64,000 nt of DNA, from positions 62,001 through 126,000 of the forward strand of contig NZ_JAKWBE010000014.1 of assembly GCF_022513565.1 (NCBI RefSeq), given 5' to 3'. This document shows, in pieces, positions 1-7,173 of the stretch. The notes under the pieces were generated by a model. The model saw nothing but the letters and a program-made list of their open reading frames with translations, searched no databases and had not been told where the DNA came from. Numbering within the stretch: the stretch's first letter is position 1; each line of letters starts with the position of its first letter. The position numbers were made by a program, and so were the translations under genes. The stretch is from Streptomyces gilvus (GTDB taxonomy: Bacteria > Actinomycetota > Actinomycetes > Streptomycetales > Streptomycetaceae).

Positions 1-2
1 CG

Positions 3-176
3 ATGCCCGGTTCCACGGACGGTTCGACGAAGACGATGGGGGTGCTCACCGTCGGCGGTCTGGTCGTGGTGACCGCCTACACGGTGGCGCTCGGCAGCAA
101 CGGCTGGCTGTGGTTCGGCTGGGTCGTGCTGGGGCTGCTCACCCTCGGAATGATCGCCACCCGCAGCGGGACCTAG
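3..176 (+). CDS. Small two-helix membrane protein (possibly partial)
   Basis: An ATG two bases into the window opens a 57-residue frame ending in TAG. The protein starts with a polar stretch, then has two hydrophobic segments (about residues 13-31 and 34-51) separated by a short SNGW turn. It looks like a small integral membrane protein of unknown function. Only two bases precede the ATG, so it may be the end of a longer gene. It converges on the sensor kinase gene with two bases between the stop codons. Confidence 0.45.
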   Translation: MPGSTDGSTKTMGVLTVGGLVVVTAYTVALGSNGWLWFGWVVLGLLTLGMIATRSGT

Positions 177-178
177 GC

Positions 179-1408
179 TCAGTCCCCGGAGAAGTCTCCC
201 GAGAACTCCTGGGTGATCCGGCCCGCGGGGTGGACCCCCGGCTGGTACTTCGGCAGCCGGGCGGTGACCTTCATGCCCGCGCCGACGGCGGTCTCGATCA
301 CGAGGCCGTAGTCGTCGCCGTAGACCTGGCGGAGCCGGTCGTCGACGTTGGACAGCCCGATGCCGCCCGAGGGACTGACCTCGCCGGCGAGGATGCGGCG
401 CAGCAGGTCCGGGTCCATGCCGACGCCGTCGTCCTCGATGACGACCAGCGCCTCGGCGCCGGCGTCCTGGGCGGTGATGCTGATGTGGCTCTTGTCCGCC
501 TTGCCCTCCAGGCCGTGTTTGACGGCGTTCTCGACGAGCGGCTGCAGACACAGGAACGGCAGGGTGACCGGCAGGACTTCCGGGGCGATCTGCAGGGTGA
601 CGGAGAGTCGGTCACCGAAGCGGGCCCGTACCAGCGCCAAGTAGTGGTCGATGGCGTGGAGTTCGTCGGCGAGGGTGGTGAAGTCGCCGTGCCTGCGGAA
701 CGAGTAGCGGGTGAAGTCGGCGAACTCGAGGAGGAGTTCGCGGGCGCGCTCGGGGTCGGTGCGCACGAAGGACGCGATCACCGCTAGCGAGTTGAAGATG
801 AAGTGCGGGGAGATCTGGGCCCGAAGTGCCTTGATCTCGGCCTCGATCAGGCGGGTTCGGGACTGGTCCAGGTCCGCCAGCTCCAGTTGGACGCTCACCC
901 AGCGGGCGACCTCGCCGGCGGCCCGGACGAGGACGGCGGACTCGCGCGGGGCGCAGGCGACGAGCGCGCCGTGCACCCGGTCGTCGACGGTGAAGGGCGC
1001 CACGACCGCCCAGCGCACCGGGCAGTCCGGCGTCTCGCACCTCAGCCGGAAGGCCTCGCCGCGGCCGGTCTCCAGGACGCCGGAGAGGCGTTCCATGATC
1101 TCGCCGCGGTGGTGGGCGCCGACGCCGTCCCAGACCAGGACCCGCTCGCGGTCGGTCAGACACAGCGCGTCCGTGCCGAGCAGGGTGCGCAGCCTGCGGG
1201 CCGACTTGCGCGCCGTCTCCTCGGTCAGCCCGGCCCGCAGCGGCGGCGCGGCGAGCGAGGCGGTGTGCAGGGTCTGGAAGGTGGCGTGCTCGACCGGGGT
1301 GCCGAGATCGCCGAGGCTGTCGGGCCGCGCGGTACGCCGCCCGATCCAGAACCCGGCGGCCAGCAGCGGCAGAACTGCCACGCACAGACCGGCCAGGAAG
1401 CCGCTCAC
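179..1408 (-). CDS. LytS-type sensor histidine kinase
   Basis: 409 residues. One N-terminal membrane segment (about 4-22) is followed by a GAF-like region (about 50-180), a His_kinase domain with the SPHFIFNSL box (His202) and an HATPase domain (ENAVKHG, DDGVGMD, GGIGLSN). This is the 5TM-less LytS/YehU class that pairs with LytTR response regulators. The GTG start at 1408 has GGAGG upstream, and its GTGA overlaps the symporter stop codon. It is the last gene of the LytTR-DUF485-symporter-kinase operon and probably senses the availability of the transported carboxylate. The ligand is inferred. Confidence 0.9.
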   Translation of the reverse strand: MSGFLAGLCVAVLPLLAAGFWIGRRTARPDSLGDLGTPVEHATFQTLHTASLAAPPLRAGLTEETARKSARRLRTLLGTDALCLTDRERVLVWDGVGAHHRGEIMERLSGVLETGRGEAFRLRCETPDCPVRWAVVAPFTVDDRVHGALVACAPRESAVLVRAAGEVARWVSVQLELADLDQSRTRLIEAEIKALRAQISPHFIFNSLAVIASFVRTDPERARELLLEFADFTRYSFRRHGDFTTLADELHAIDHYLALVRARFGDRLSVTLQIAPEVLPVTLPFLCLQPLVENAVKHGLEGKADKSHISITAQDAGAEALVVIEDDGVGMDPDLLRRILAGEVSPSGGIGLSNVDDRLRQVYGDDYGLVIETAVGAGMKVTARLPKYQPGVHPAGRITQEFSGDFSGD

Positions 1409-3117
1409 GTCTTCACCTCCGTGCGGAGTTCCTCCGGGAGATGGAACCGGGCCAGGATCGCCTCCGTGCCGGCCGGTACGCGGCTCGGGGTGGCCAGGGA
1501 CACCAGGACCATGGTGAGGAAGCCCAGCGGGACCGACCAGAGTGCGGGCCAGGCCAGTAAAGCGTGTACGGGGCCCGTGCCGGGCACGTCCGCCATCGTC
1601 GCCGCCACCGCCACGAACGCCGAGCCGCCCCCGGTCAGCATTCCGGCCGCCGCGCCCGGCGGGGTGAGCCGTCGCCACCAGATGCCGAGCACCAGCAGCG
1701 GGCAGAAGGAGGAGGCGGACACCGCGAAGGCCAGCCCCACCGCGTCCGCCACCGGCAGCCCGGCCACCAGGACGCTGCCGGCCAGCGGCACGGCCATGGC
1801 GAGCACCGTGCCGAGCCGGAAGTGCCGTACCCCGCGCGAGGGCAGGACGTCCTGGGTGAGGACGCCCGCGACGGCCATGGTCAGCCCGGACGCCGTGGAC
1901 AGGAACGCGGCGAAGGCCCCGCCCGCCACCAGCGCGCCGAGCAGATCGCCGCCGACGCCGCCGATCATGCGGTCCGGCAGCAGCAGTACGGCCGCGTCCG
2001 CGTCGCCGGTGAGGACGAGTTCGGGGGTGTAGAGCCGGCCGAGGGCGCCGTACAGGGGCGGCAGCAGGTAGAACGCGCCGATCAGCCCGAGGACGGCCAC
2101 CGTGGTGCGGCGGGCGGCGACGCCGTGCGGGCTGGTGTAGAAGCGGACGACCACATGGGGCAGGCCCATGGTGCCGAGGAAGGTGGCGAGGATCAGTCCG
2201 TAGGTGGCGTACAGCGGCAGTTCCTGGCGGCCCGTGGCGAGGGAGGTGGAGATGCCGTCGGTGGTGCCGGGGTCGGCGCTCGGGACGGCGGTGCCCTTGG
2301 CGAAGCTCAGCCGTGTGCCCTTCGCGATGTGGTGGGTCCCGGCGGGGAGTCGGAGGCGCTGGTCGTCGTGGGCGCGGCCGTCGACGGTGCCGGTCACGGT
2401 GACCGTCAGGGGGCCGGCCAGCTTCAGGTCGAGGCTGTCGTCGACGCGTACGACGCGCTGTTCGCGGAAGGTCGCCGGTTCCTCGAAGGCGTGGCTGGGG
2501 GATCCGTCGCCCTGCCAGGCGACCGCCAGGAACAGCGCGGGGACGAGCAGCGCGGTGAGCTTCAGCCAGTACTGGAAGGCCTGTACGAAGGTGATGCTGC
2601 GCATACCGCCGGCGGCGACGGTGGCGACCACGACGACGGCCACGATCAGTCCGCCGAGCGAGTCGGGGGCTCCGGTGAGGACCGTCAACGTCAGTCCGGC
2701 GCCCTGGAGTTGGGGAAGCAGATACAGCCAGCCCACCCCGACGACGAACGCCCCCGCCAGCCGCCGCACGCCGGGCGAGCCGAGCCGCGCCTCGGCGAAG
2801 TCGGGCAGGGTGTAGGCGCCGGAGCGGCGCAGCGGGGCGGCGACGAACAGCAGCAGGACCAGGTAGCCGGCGGTGTAGCCGACCGGGTACCAGAGCATGT
2901 CGGGGCCCTGGACGAGGACCAGTCCCGCGATGCCCAGGAAGGAGGCGGCGGACAGGTACTCGCCGCTGATGGCGGCCGCGTTGAGGCGGGGGCCGACGGT
3001 GCGGGAGGCGACGTAGAAGTCGGAGGTGGTGCGGGAGATGCGCAGGCCGAAGGCGCCGACGAGGACGGTCGCCACGACGACGAGGGCGACGGCCGGGACG
3101 GCGTAGCTGGAGTTCAT
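1405..3117 (-). CDS. Sodium:solute symporter, ActP/MctC-like monocarboxylate transporter
   Basis: 570 residues with about 13 hydrophobic segments and the SSS motifs SDFYVASRTVG near residue 30 and GEYLSAASFLG near 50. A polar loop of roughly 90 residues (about 225-320) interrupts the helices, as in actinobacterial acetate/pyruvate/propionate symporters. The upstream DUF485 gene is the usual small partner of this family. The ATG at 3117 matches the family N-terminus. Leu520 is encoded by TTA (1558-1560), rare in Streptomyces, so full translation may need the bldA tRNA. The exact substrate is not shown by the sequence. Confidence 0.88.
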   Translation of the reverse strand: MNSSYAVPAVALVVVATVLVGAFGLRISRTTSDFYVASRTVGPRLNAAAISGEYLSAASFLGIAGLVLVQGPDMLWYPVGYTAGYLVLLLFVAAPLRRSGAYTLPDFAEARLGSPGVRRLAGAFVVGVGWLYLLPQLQGAGLTLTVLTGAPDSLGGLIVAVVVVATVAAGGMRSITFVQAFQYWLKLTALLVPALFLAVAWQGDGSPSHAFEEPATFREQRVVRVDDSLDLKLAGPLTVTVTGTVDGRAHDDQRLRLPAGTHHIAKGTRLSFAKGTAVPSADPGTTDGISTSLATGRQELPLYATYGLILATFLGTMGLPHVVVRFYTSPHGVAARRTTVAVLGLIGAFYLLPPLYGALGRLYTPELVLTGDADAAVLLLPDRMIGGVGGDLLGALVAGGAFAAFLSTASGLTMAVAGVLTQDVLPSRGVRHFRLGTVLAMAVPLAGSVLVAGLPVADAVGLAFAVSASSFCPLLVLGIWWRRLTPPGAAAGMLTGGGSAFVAVAATMADVPGTGPVHALLAWPALWSVPLGFLTMVLVSLATPSRVPAGTEAILARFHLPEELRTEVKT

Positions 3118-3128
3118 GGGGCTGCCGT

Positions 3129-3527
3129 TCAGCGGTCCTCGACGAGCCGCACGAAGTCCCGTTCGTTGCGTTCGGCGCGGCGGACGTACCAGAGGGCGAG
3201 CAGGACCAGCGGGGCGTACAGGCAGAAGCCGAGGACGGCCCATTCGAGGCGGTGGGCGTCCGGCATGGCTTCGAACAGCAGCGGCAGCGGGCCGATCAGC
3301 AGGCCGAGCACCGCGAACACCGCGAGGCCGGCGCGGAGTTGGGAGCGCATGAGGGAGCGGACGTAGGTGTGGCCGAGGGTGGTCTGCTCGTCGATCTCGG
3401 TGCGCGGGCGGTAGTAGCCGGAGGCATGGAGGTACCGCCCGCGCGAGCGAAGCCGAGCGTGGGGGAGGGTGCGCCGGGGCGGTCCGGTGACGACGACGCG
3501 CCGCTCGGCGGGATCCTGGTGGGGCAT
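3129..3527 (-). CDS. DUF485 membrane protein, symporter partner (MctB-like)
   Basis: 132 residues. A basic, poorly conserved N-terminus of about 45 residues precedes a DUF485 core with two membrane helices (about 68-85 and 97-113) and a charged tail (RRAERNERDF). DUF485 proteins are encoded next to acetate/monocarboxylate symporters; MctB of Corynebacterium is the known example. The ATG lies two bases after the LytTR gene stop codon, with GAGGAGG overlapping the end of that gene, so translation is probably coupled. The start could be internal, because the DUF485 core begins near residue 42. Confidence 0.82.
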   Translation of the reverse strand: MPHQDPAERRVVVTGPPRRTLPHARLRSRGRYLHASGYYRPRTEIDEQTTLGHTYVRSLMRSQLRAGLAVFAVLGLLIGPLPLLFEAMPDAHRLEWAVLGFCLYAPLVLLALWYVRRAERNERDFVRLVEDR

Positions 3528-3529
3528 GC

Positions 3530-4279
3530 TCAGGGCCTCCTCATCAGCAGGTCCCGCAGCTCACGCGCGTGACGCCGACTGACCTGCAGCTCTTCGCCGC
3601 CGACCAGGACGCTCACCGTGCCCGCGTCCAGGCGGAGTTCGCCGACGTGGCGCAGGGCGACCAGATGGCGGCGGTGGATGCGGACGAAGCCGCGGGCGCG
3701 CCAGCGGTCCTCCAGCGTGGACAGCGGGATCCGTACGAGGTGGCTGCCCTTGTCGGTGTGCAGGCGGGCGTAGTCGCCCTGGGCCTCGACATGGGTGATG
3801 TCGTCGACCGCCACGAAGCGGGTGACGCCGCCGAGTTCGACCGGTATGTGGTCGGGGTCGGGCTCGTGGACGCGGATGCGCGGGGTGTTGCCGGTGAGTT
3901 CGGCGACCCGGCGTATCGCCTCGGCGAGGCGTTCCTTGCGCACGGGCTTGAGGACGTAGTCGACGGCCTCGAGGTCGAAGGCCTGCACCGCGAAGTCCTC
4001 GTGGGCGGTGACGAACACGATGTGCGGCGGCTCGGCGAACCCGCTGAGCAGCCGTGCCAGGTCCAGGCCGTCCAGGCCGGGCATCTGGATGTCGAGGAAG
4101 ACCACGTCGATCGCCTCGGGCCCGCCCGGCCCCGACTCCAGCGCCCGGTTGATGCGGCGCAGCGCCTCGGTCGCGTCACCCGCGCCCTCGGCGCTGCCGA
4201 TGCGGGGATCCGCGTTCAGCAGGTACAGCAGCTCCTCCAGCGAGGGGCGTTCGTCGTCGACGGCGAGGGCACGCAGCAT
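3530..4279 (-). CDS. LytTR-family response regulator
   Basis: 249 residues. The receiver domain (1-120) has Asp9/Glu10, the phospho-acceptor Asp63 in FLDIQMPG, and Lys in YVLKPV. The C-terminal LytTR DNA-binding domain (about 145-245) includes YARLHTDKGSHLVR and FVRIHRRHLV. It is the first gene of the operon with DUF485, symporter and kinase, so it most likely controls this uptake operon in the way YehT/BtsR controls a pyruvate transporter in enterics. The ATG at 4279 has no clear ribosome-binding site. It is divergent from the AsnC gene with 78 bp between them. Confidence 0.9.
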   Translation of the reverse strand: MLRALAVDDERPSLEELLYLLNADPRIGSAEGAGDATEALRRINRALESGPGGPEAIDVVFLDIQMPGLDGLDLARLLSGFAEPPHIVFVTAHEDFAVQAFDLEAVDYVLKPVRKERLAEAIRRVAELTGNTPRIRVHEPDPDHIPVELGGVTRFVAVDDITHVEAQGDYARLHTDKGSHLVRIPLSTLEDRWRARGFVRIHRRHLVALRHVGELRLDAGTVSVLVGGEELQVSRRHARELRDLLMRRP

Positions 4280-4311
4280 GAACCCGGAGTGTAGGTGGAA
4301 TCCCGACGCCT

Positions 4312-4357
4312 GGACATGTCCCGGGAAGTGGACGTTCGCGCTGGATACAGTGCCGAC
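4312..4357 (+). promoter_or_regulatory. Leaderless-type promoter of the AsnC gene with a palindrome
   Basis: A -10-like TACAGT (4346-4351) lies exactly six bases before the ATG, placing the expected transcription start on the A of the ATG. A perfect 10-bp palindrome GGACATGTCC lies at 4312-4321. No good -35 box is visible. The palindrome is a candidate autoregulatory or LytTR site; neither has been tested. Confidence 0.4.
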
Positions 4358-4843
4358 ATGAACAGCGGTCCGGCCCCCTTCGACGACACCGACCGGAAGA
4401 TCGTCACGGCCCTGATGGCGAACGCCAGGACGTCCTTCGCCGAGATCGGCGCGGCGGTCGGGCTGTCGTCCACGGCCGTGAAGCGGCGCGTGGACCGGCT
4501 GCGCGAGACGGGCGTGATCACCGGGTTCACCGCCACCGTCCAGCCCTCGGCGCTGGGCTGGACCACGGAGGCGTACGTCGAGGTCTACTGCGAGGGCGCG
4601 GCGCCGCCGCGGCGGCTGGCGGAGGTGGTCCGCAACCATCCGGAGATCACCGCGGCCATGACGGTGACCGGCGGCGCGGACGCCCTGCTGCATGTCCGGG
4701 CCCGGGACGTGGACCACTTCGAGGAGGTGCTGGAGCGCATCCGCACGGAGCCCTTCATCCGCAAGACGATCAGCGTGATGGTGCTGTCCCATCTCCTCCC
4801 GGAATCCCCCGAGGCCGGCGCCACGCAGCCCGCGCCCGAATAG
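4358..4843 (+). CDS. AsnC/Lrp-family transcriptional regulator
   Basis: 161 residues. An N-terminal winged helix (about 9-60; DDTDRKIVTALMANARTSFA, then LSSTAVKRRVDRL) is followed by a RAM ligand-binding domain (about 70-150). The ATG at 4358 gives the family N-terminus and has no ribosome-binding site, consistent with a leaderless mRNA. Downstream lie an arginine-modifying enzyme and ornithine aminotransferase, preceded by three phased palindromes, so this protein is the obvious candidate regulator of arginine/ornithine catabolism. The ligand is inferred to be an amino acid such as arginine. Confidence 0.88.
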   Translation: MNSGPAPFDDTDRKIVTALMANARTSFAEIGAAVGLSSTAVKRRVDRLRETGVITGFTATVQPSALGWTTEAYVEVYCEGAAPPRRLAEVVRNHPEITAAMTVTGGADALLHVRARDVDHFEEVLERIRTEPFIRKTISVMVLSHLLPESPEAGATQPAPE

Positions 4844-4877
4844 ACACCCGAACAACACCCGAATAAACATCCGAGTG

Positions 4878-4892
4878 CGCAGCAAGACTGCG
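4878..4892. promoter_or_regulatory. Candidate Lrp/AsnC operator 1
   Basis: Inverted repeat CGCAG-N5-CTGCG, 15 bp, the same overall length and 5-5-5 layout as the classic Lrp site. Its centre is 31 bp from operator 2, close to three helical turns. Confidence 0.5.
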
Positions 4893-4908
4893 TGATGTCG
4901 GTCGAAGA

Positions 4909-4923
4909 CGCAGCATTCCTGCG
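4909..4923. promoter_or_regulatory. Candidate Lrp/AsnC operator 2
   Basis: A second exact copy of the arms CGCAG-N5-CTGCG with a different spacer (cattc). Its centre is 21 bp from the third, weaker element, close to two helical turns. Confidence 0.5.
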
Positions 4924-4929
4924 CGGACA

Positions 4930-4974
4930 CGCAATTCTCGTTGCTTGTCGCCCGTCTCCGTCACTTCCTACCTT
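4930..4974 (+). promoter_or_regulatory. Third Lrp-like element and promoter of the arginine/ornithine operon
   Basis: A weaker 15-bp element CGCAA-N5-GTTGC (4930-4944) abuts a -35 box TTGTCG (4945-4950). An 18-bp spacer leads to a -10 box TACCTT (4969-4974). The expected start near 4981 gives a leader of about 40 bases before the GTG at 5021. Operators placed directly upstream of -35 suggest activation. Confidence 0.5.
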
Positions 4975-5020
4975 GGTGTCAACCCTCAGTCGACACCCCA
5001 GGAAGCGGAGGAACCCCTCT

Positions 5021-5845
5021 GTGTCCGACTCCCGTGTGCCGCGCCGGCGGCGGTACCTCGTCTGCGAACCCAGACACTTCGCCGTGCAGTACGCGATCAA
5101 CCCCTGGATGCACCCCGACGTCCGCGTCGACGTGGACCTGGCCCGGGCCCAGTGGCAGGCGCTGATCAGCGCCTACCGGACCCACGGCCACACCGTCGAC
5201 TCCGTGGAGCCGGCCCCCGGCCTGCCGGACATGGTCTTCGCCGCGAACTCGGCGGTCGTCGTGGACGGCCGCGTCTTCGGCTCCCTCTTCCACGCGCCGC
5301 AGCGGCGCCCGGAGTCCACCTACTACGACACCTGGTTCAAGGCGGCCGGCTTCGCCGTCCACCGCCCCGAGTCCGTCTGCGAGGGCGAGGGCGACCTGGT
5401 GTGGACGGGCCGGTACATGCTGGCCGGCACCGGCTTCCGTACGACCCGCGAGGCGCACCGCGAGGTGCAGGAGTTCTTCGGCCACCCGGTGATCAGCCTG
5501 ACGCTGGTGGACCCGCGCTTCTACCACCTGGACACGGCGCTGTTCGTGCTGGACGACTCCGCCGAGGGCAACAACGTGGCGTACTACCCGGAGGCGTTCT
5601 CGCCGGGCAGCCGCGAGGTGCTGGCGCGGCTGTACCCGAACGCCGTGCACGCCACCCTCGACGACGCGCTGCACTTCGGCCTCAACTCCGTCTCCGACGG
5701 CAGGAACGTCTTCATCGCGCCCCAGGCCGAGTCCCTGGCCGCCTCCCTCGCCGACCGCGGCTATGTCCCCGTGCCCGTCGACCTGTCCGAGTTCCGCAAG
5801 GCAGGCGGCGGCATCAAGTGCTGCACCCAGGAGATCCGTTCATGA
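5021..5845 (+). CDS. Arginine dihydrolase / dimethylarginine dimethylaminohydrolase family enzyme
   Basis: 274 residues of the guanidine-modifying (amidinotransferase) fold. Visible motifs are CEPRHFAVQYAINPWM (15-30), PDMVFAANSAVV (69-80), His169 and the C-terminal GGGIKCCT with candidate nucleophile Cys267. Annotation pipelines usually call it DDAH, which makes citrulline. However, Asn76 sits where DDAH enzymes carry an acidic residue and, as I recall, cyanobacterial arginine dihydrolase ArgZ has its key Asn71. Together with the overlapping ornithine aminotransferase gene, this favours arginine to ornithine plus ammonia and CO2. The GTG at 5021 has GGAGGA eight bases upstream. Product identity is inferred. 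Confidence 0.8.
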   Translation: MSDSRVPRRRRYLVCEPRHFAVQYAINPWMHPDVRVDVDLARAQWQALISAYRTHGHTVDSVEPAPGLPDMVFAANSAVVVDGRVFGSLFHAPQRRPESTYYDTWFKAAGFAVHRPESVCEGEGDLVWTGRYMLAGTGFRTTREAHREVQEFFGHPVISLTLVDPRFYHLDTALFVLDDSAEGNNVAYYPEAFSPGSREVLARLYPNAVHATLDDALHFGLNSVSDGRNVFIAPQAESLAASLADRGYVPVPVDLSEFRKAGGGIKCCTQEIRS

Positions 5846-7062
5846 CCGCTCCCGTGACCACGCGTTCGTCCGCCGACCTCATCCGCGCCGAGGAACCGGT
5901 CCTGGCGCACAACTACCACCCCCTGCCCGTGGTCGTCGCCCGTGCCGAGGGCACCTGGGTCGAGGACGTCGAGGGCCGCCGCTACCTGGACATGCTGGCC
6001 GGCTATTCGGCCCTCAACTTCGGCCACCGCCACCCGGCGCTGATCGAGGCCGCACACCGCCAGCTGGACCGTCTGACCCTCACCTCGCGCGCCTTCCACA
6101 ACGACAGGCTGGCCGAATTCGCCGAGCGGCTGGCCGAGTTGACCGGCCTGGACATGGTGCTGCCGATGAACACCGGCGCCGAGGCCGTCGAGTCCGGCAT
6201 CAAGGTGGCCCGCAAGTGGGCGTACGAGGTCAAGGGCGTCCCCGCCGACCGGGCGACGATCGTGGTGGCCGCGGAGAACTTCCACGGCCGTACGACGACG
6301 ATCGTCAGCTTCTCCACGGACGAGACGGCACGGGCGGGCTTCGGCCCCTTCACGCCCGGCTTCCGGATCGTGCCGTACAACGACCTGGCCGCGCTTGAGG
6401 CGGCGGTCGACGACACGACGGCCGCCGTGCTCCTGGAGCCCATCCAGGGCGAGGCGGGCGTGGTCATTCCGGACGACGGCTATCTCACCGGTGTGCGCGA
6501 GCTGACCCGGCGCAGGGGCTGCCTGTTCGTCGCGGACGAGATCCAGTCGGGCCTGGGCCGCACCGGCCGCACCCTCGCCGTGGAGCACGAGTCGGTCGTG
6601 CCGGACGTGCTGCTGCTGGGCAAGGCGCTGGGCGGCGGCATCGTGCCGGTGTCCGCGGTGGTCGCCCGCCGGGACGTGCTCGGCGTGCTGCGGCCGGGCG
6701 AACACGGCTCGACGTTCGGCGGCAACCCGCTCGCGGCGGCGGTCGGCACGGCCGTGGTCGAGCTGCTGGAGACCGGCGAGTTCCAGCGCCGGGCGGCCGA
6801 GCTGGGCGTGGTCCTTCGCGGCGGGCTGACCGGCCTCGTCGGCAAGGGCGTCACCGGCTTCCGGGCCCGGGGTCTGTGGGCGGGCGTCGACATCGACCCG
6901 GCCATCGGCACCGGCCGCGCGATCAGCGAACGCCTGCAGCGCGAGGGGGTCCTGGTCAAGGACACCCACGGCTCGACGATCCGGCTGGCGCCGCCGCTGA
7001 CGATCACGGCGGAGGAGCTGACGGGCGCGCTCGGCGCCCTGGAGCGGGTGCTGGGTTCCTGA
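5842..7062 (+). CDS. rocD: Ornithine aminotransferase
   Basis: 406 residues, class III PLP aminotransferase. It transfers the delta-amino group of ornithine to 2-oxoglutarate, giving glutamate semialdehyde. Features include NTGAEAVESGIK (110-121), the PLP-contacting Asp232 in FVADEIQSG, Schiff-base Lys261 in LLLGKALGGG, and the HGSTFGGNPLA segment. It starts within the upstream stop codon (ATGA overlap at 5842), so the two enzymes are translationally coupled and likely form one pathway from arginine to glutamate. A strong hairpin terminator follows. Confidence 0.93.
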   Translation: MTAPVTTRSSADLIRAEEPVLAHNYHPLPVVVARAEGTWVEDVEGRRYLDMLAGYSALNFGHRHPALIEAAHRQLDRLTLTSRAFHNDRLAEFAERLAELTGLDMVLPMNTGAEAVESGIKVARKWAYEVKGVPADRATIVVAAENFHGRTTTIVSFSTDETARAGFGPFTPGFRIVPYNDLAALEAAVDDTTAAVLLEPIQGEAGVVIPDDGYLTGVRELTRRRGCLFVADEIQSGLGRTGRTLAVEHESVVPDVLLLGKALGGGIVPVSAVVARRDVLGVLRPGEHGSTFGGNPLAAAVGTAVVELLETGEFQRRAAELGVVLRGGLTGLVGKGVTGFRARGLWAGVDIDPAIGTGRAISERLQREGVLVKDTHGSTIRLAPPLTITAEELTGALGALERVLGS

Positions 7063-7069
7063 CCCCGGT

Positions 7070-7090
7070 GGGGGCGGTCCGGCCGCCCCC
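7070..7090 (+). terminator. Hairpin terminator after rocD
   Basis: Eight-base perfect stem GGGGGCGG/CCGCCCCC with a five-base loop, beginning seven bases after the rocD stop codon and followed by a short CTTT. Confidence 0.7.
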
Positions 7091-7138
7091 GCCCTTTGCG
7101 CGTCCCTGATGCCCGAAGGGTGAAGATTGAGTCAAGAG

Positions 7139-7150
7139 GTGGTAGACCAC
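7139..7150. promoter_or_regulatory. Palindrome upstream of the PAS/SpoIIE gene
   Basis: GTGGT-AG-ACCAC, a perfect 12-bp inverted repeat 23 bases before the GTG start. It has the GT...AC symmetry typical of GntR-type operators. No regulator is identified. Confidence 0.3.
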
Positions 7151-7173
7151 TCTCAGCGACAGAGAGGTCGGCC

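Noticed and set aside
1564..3366. 600-codon plus-strand frame across the symporter
   Set aside because: Low-complexity Gly/Ala/Glu/Arg translation antisense to a recognisable transporter.
7139..7150. GTGGT-AG-ACCAC considered as a DasR site
   Set aside because: Half-site spacing is two bases shorter than the known DasR consensus; kept only as an unassigned palindrome.
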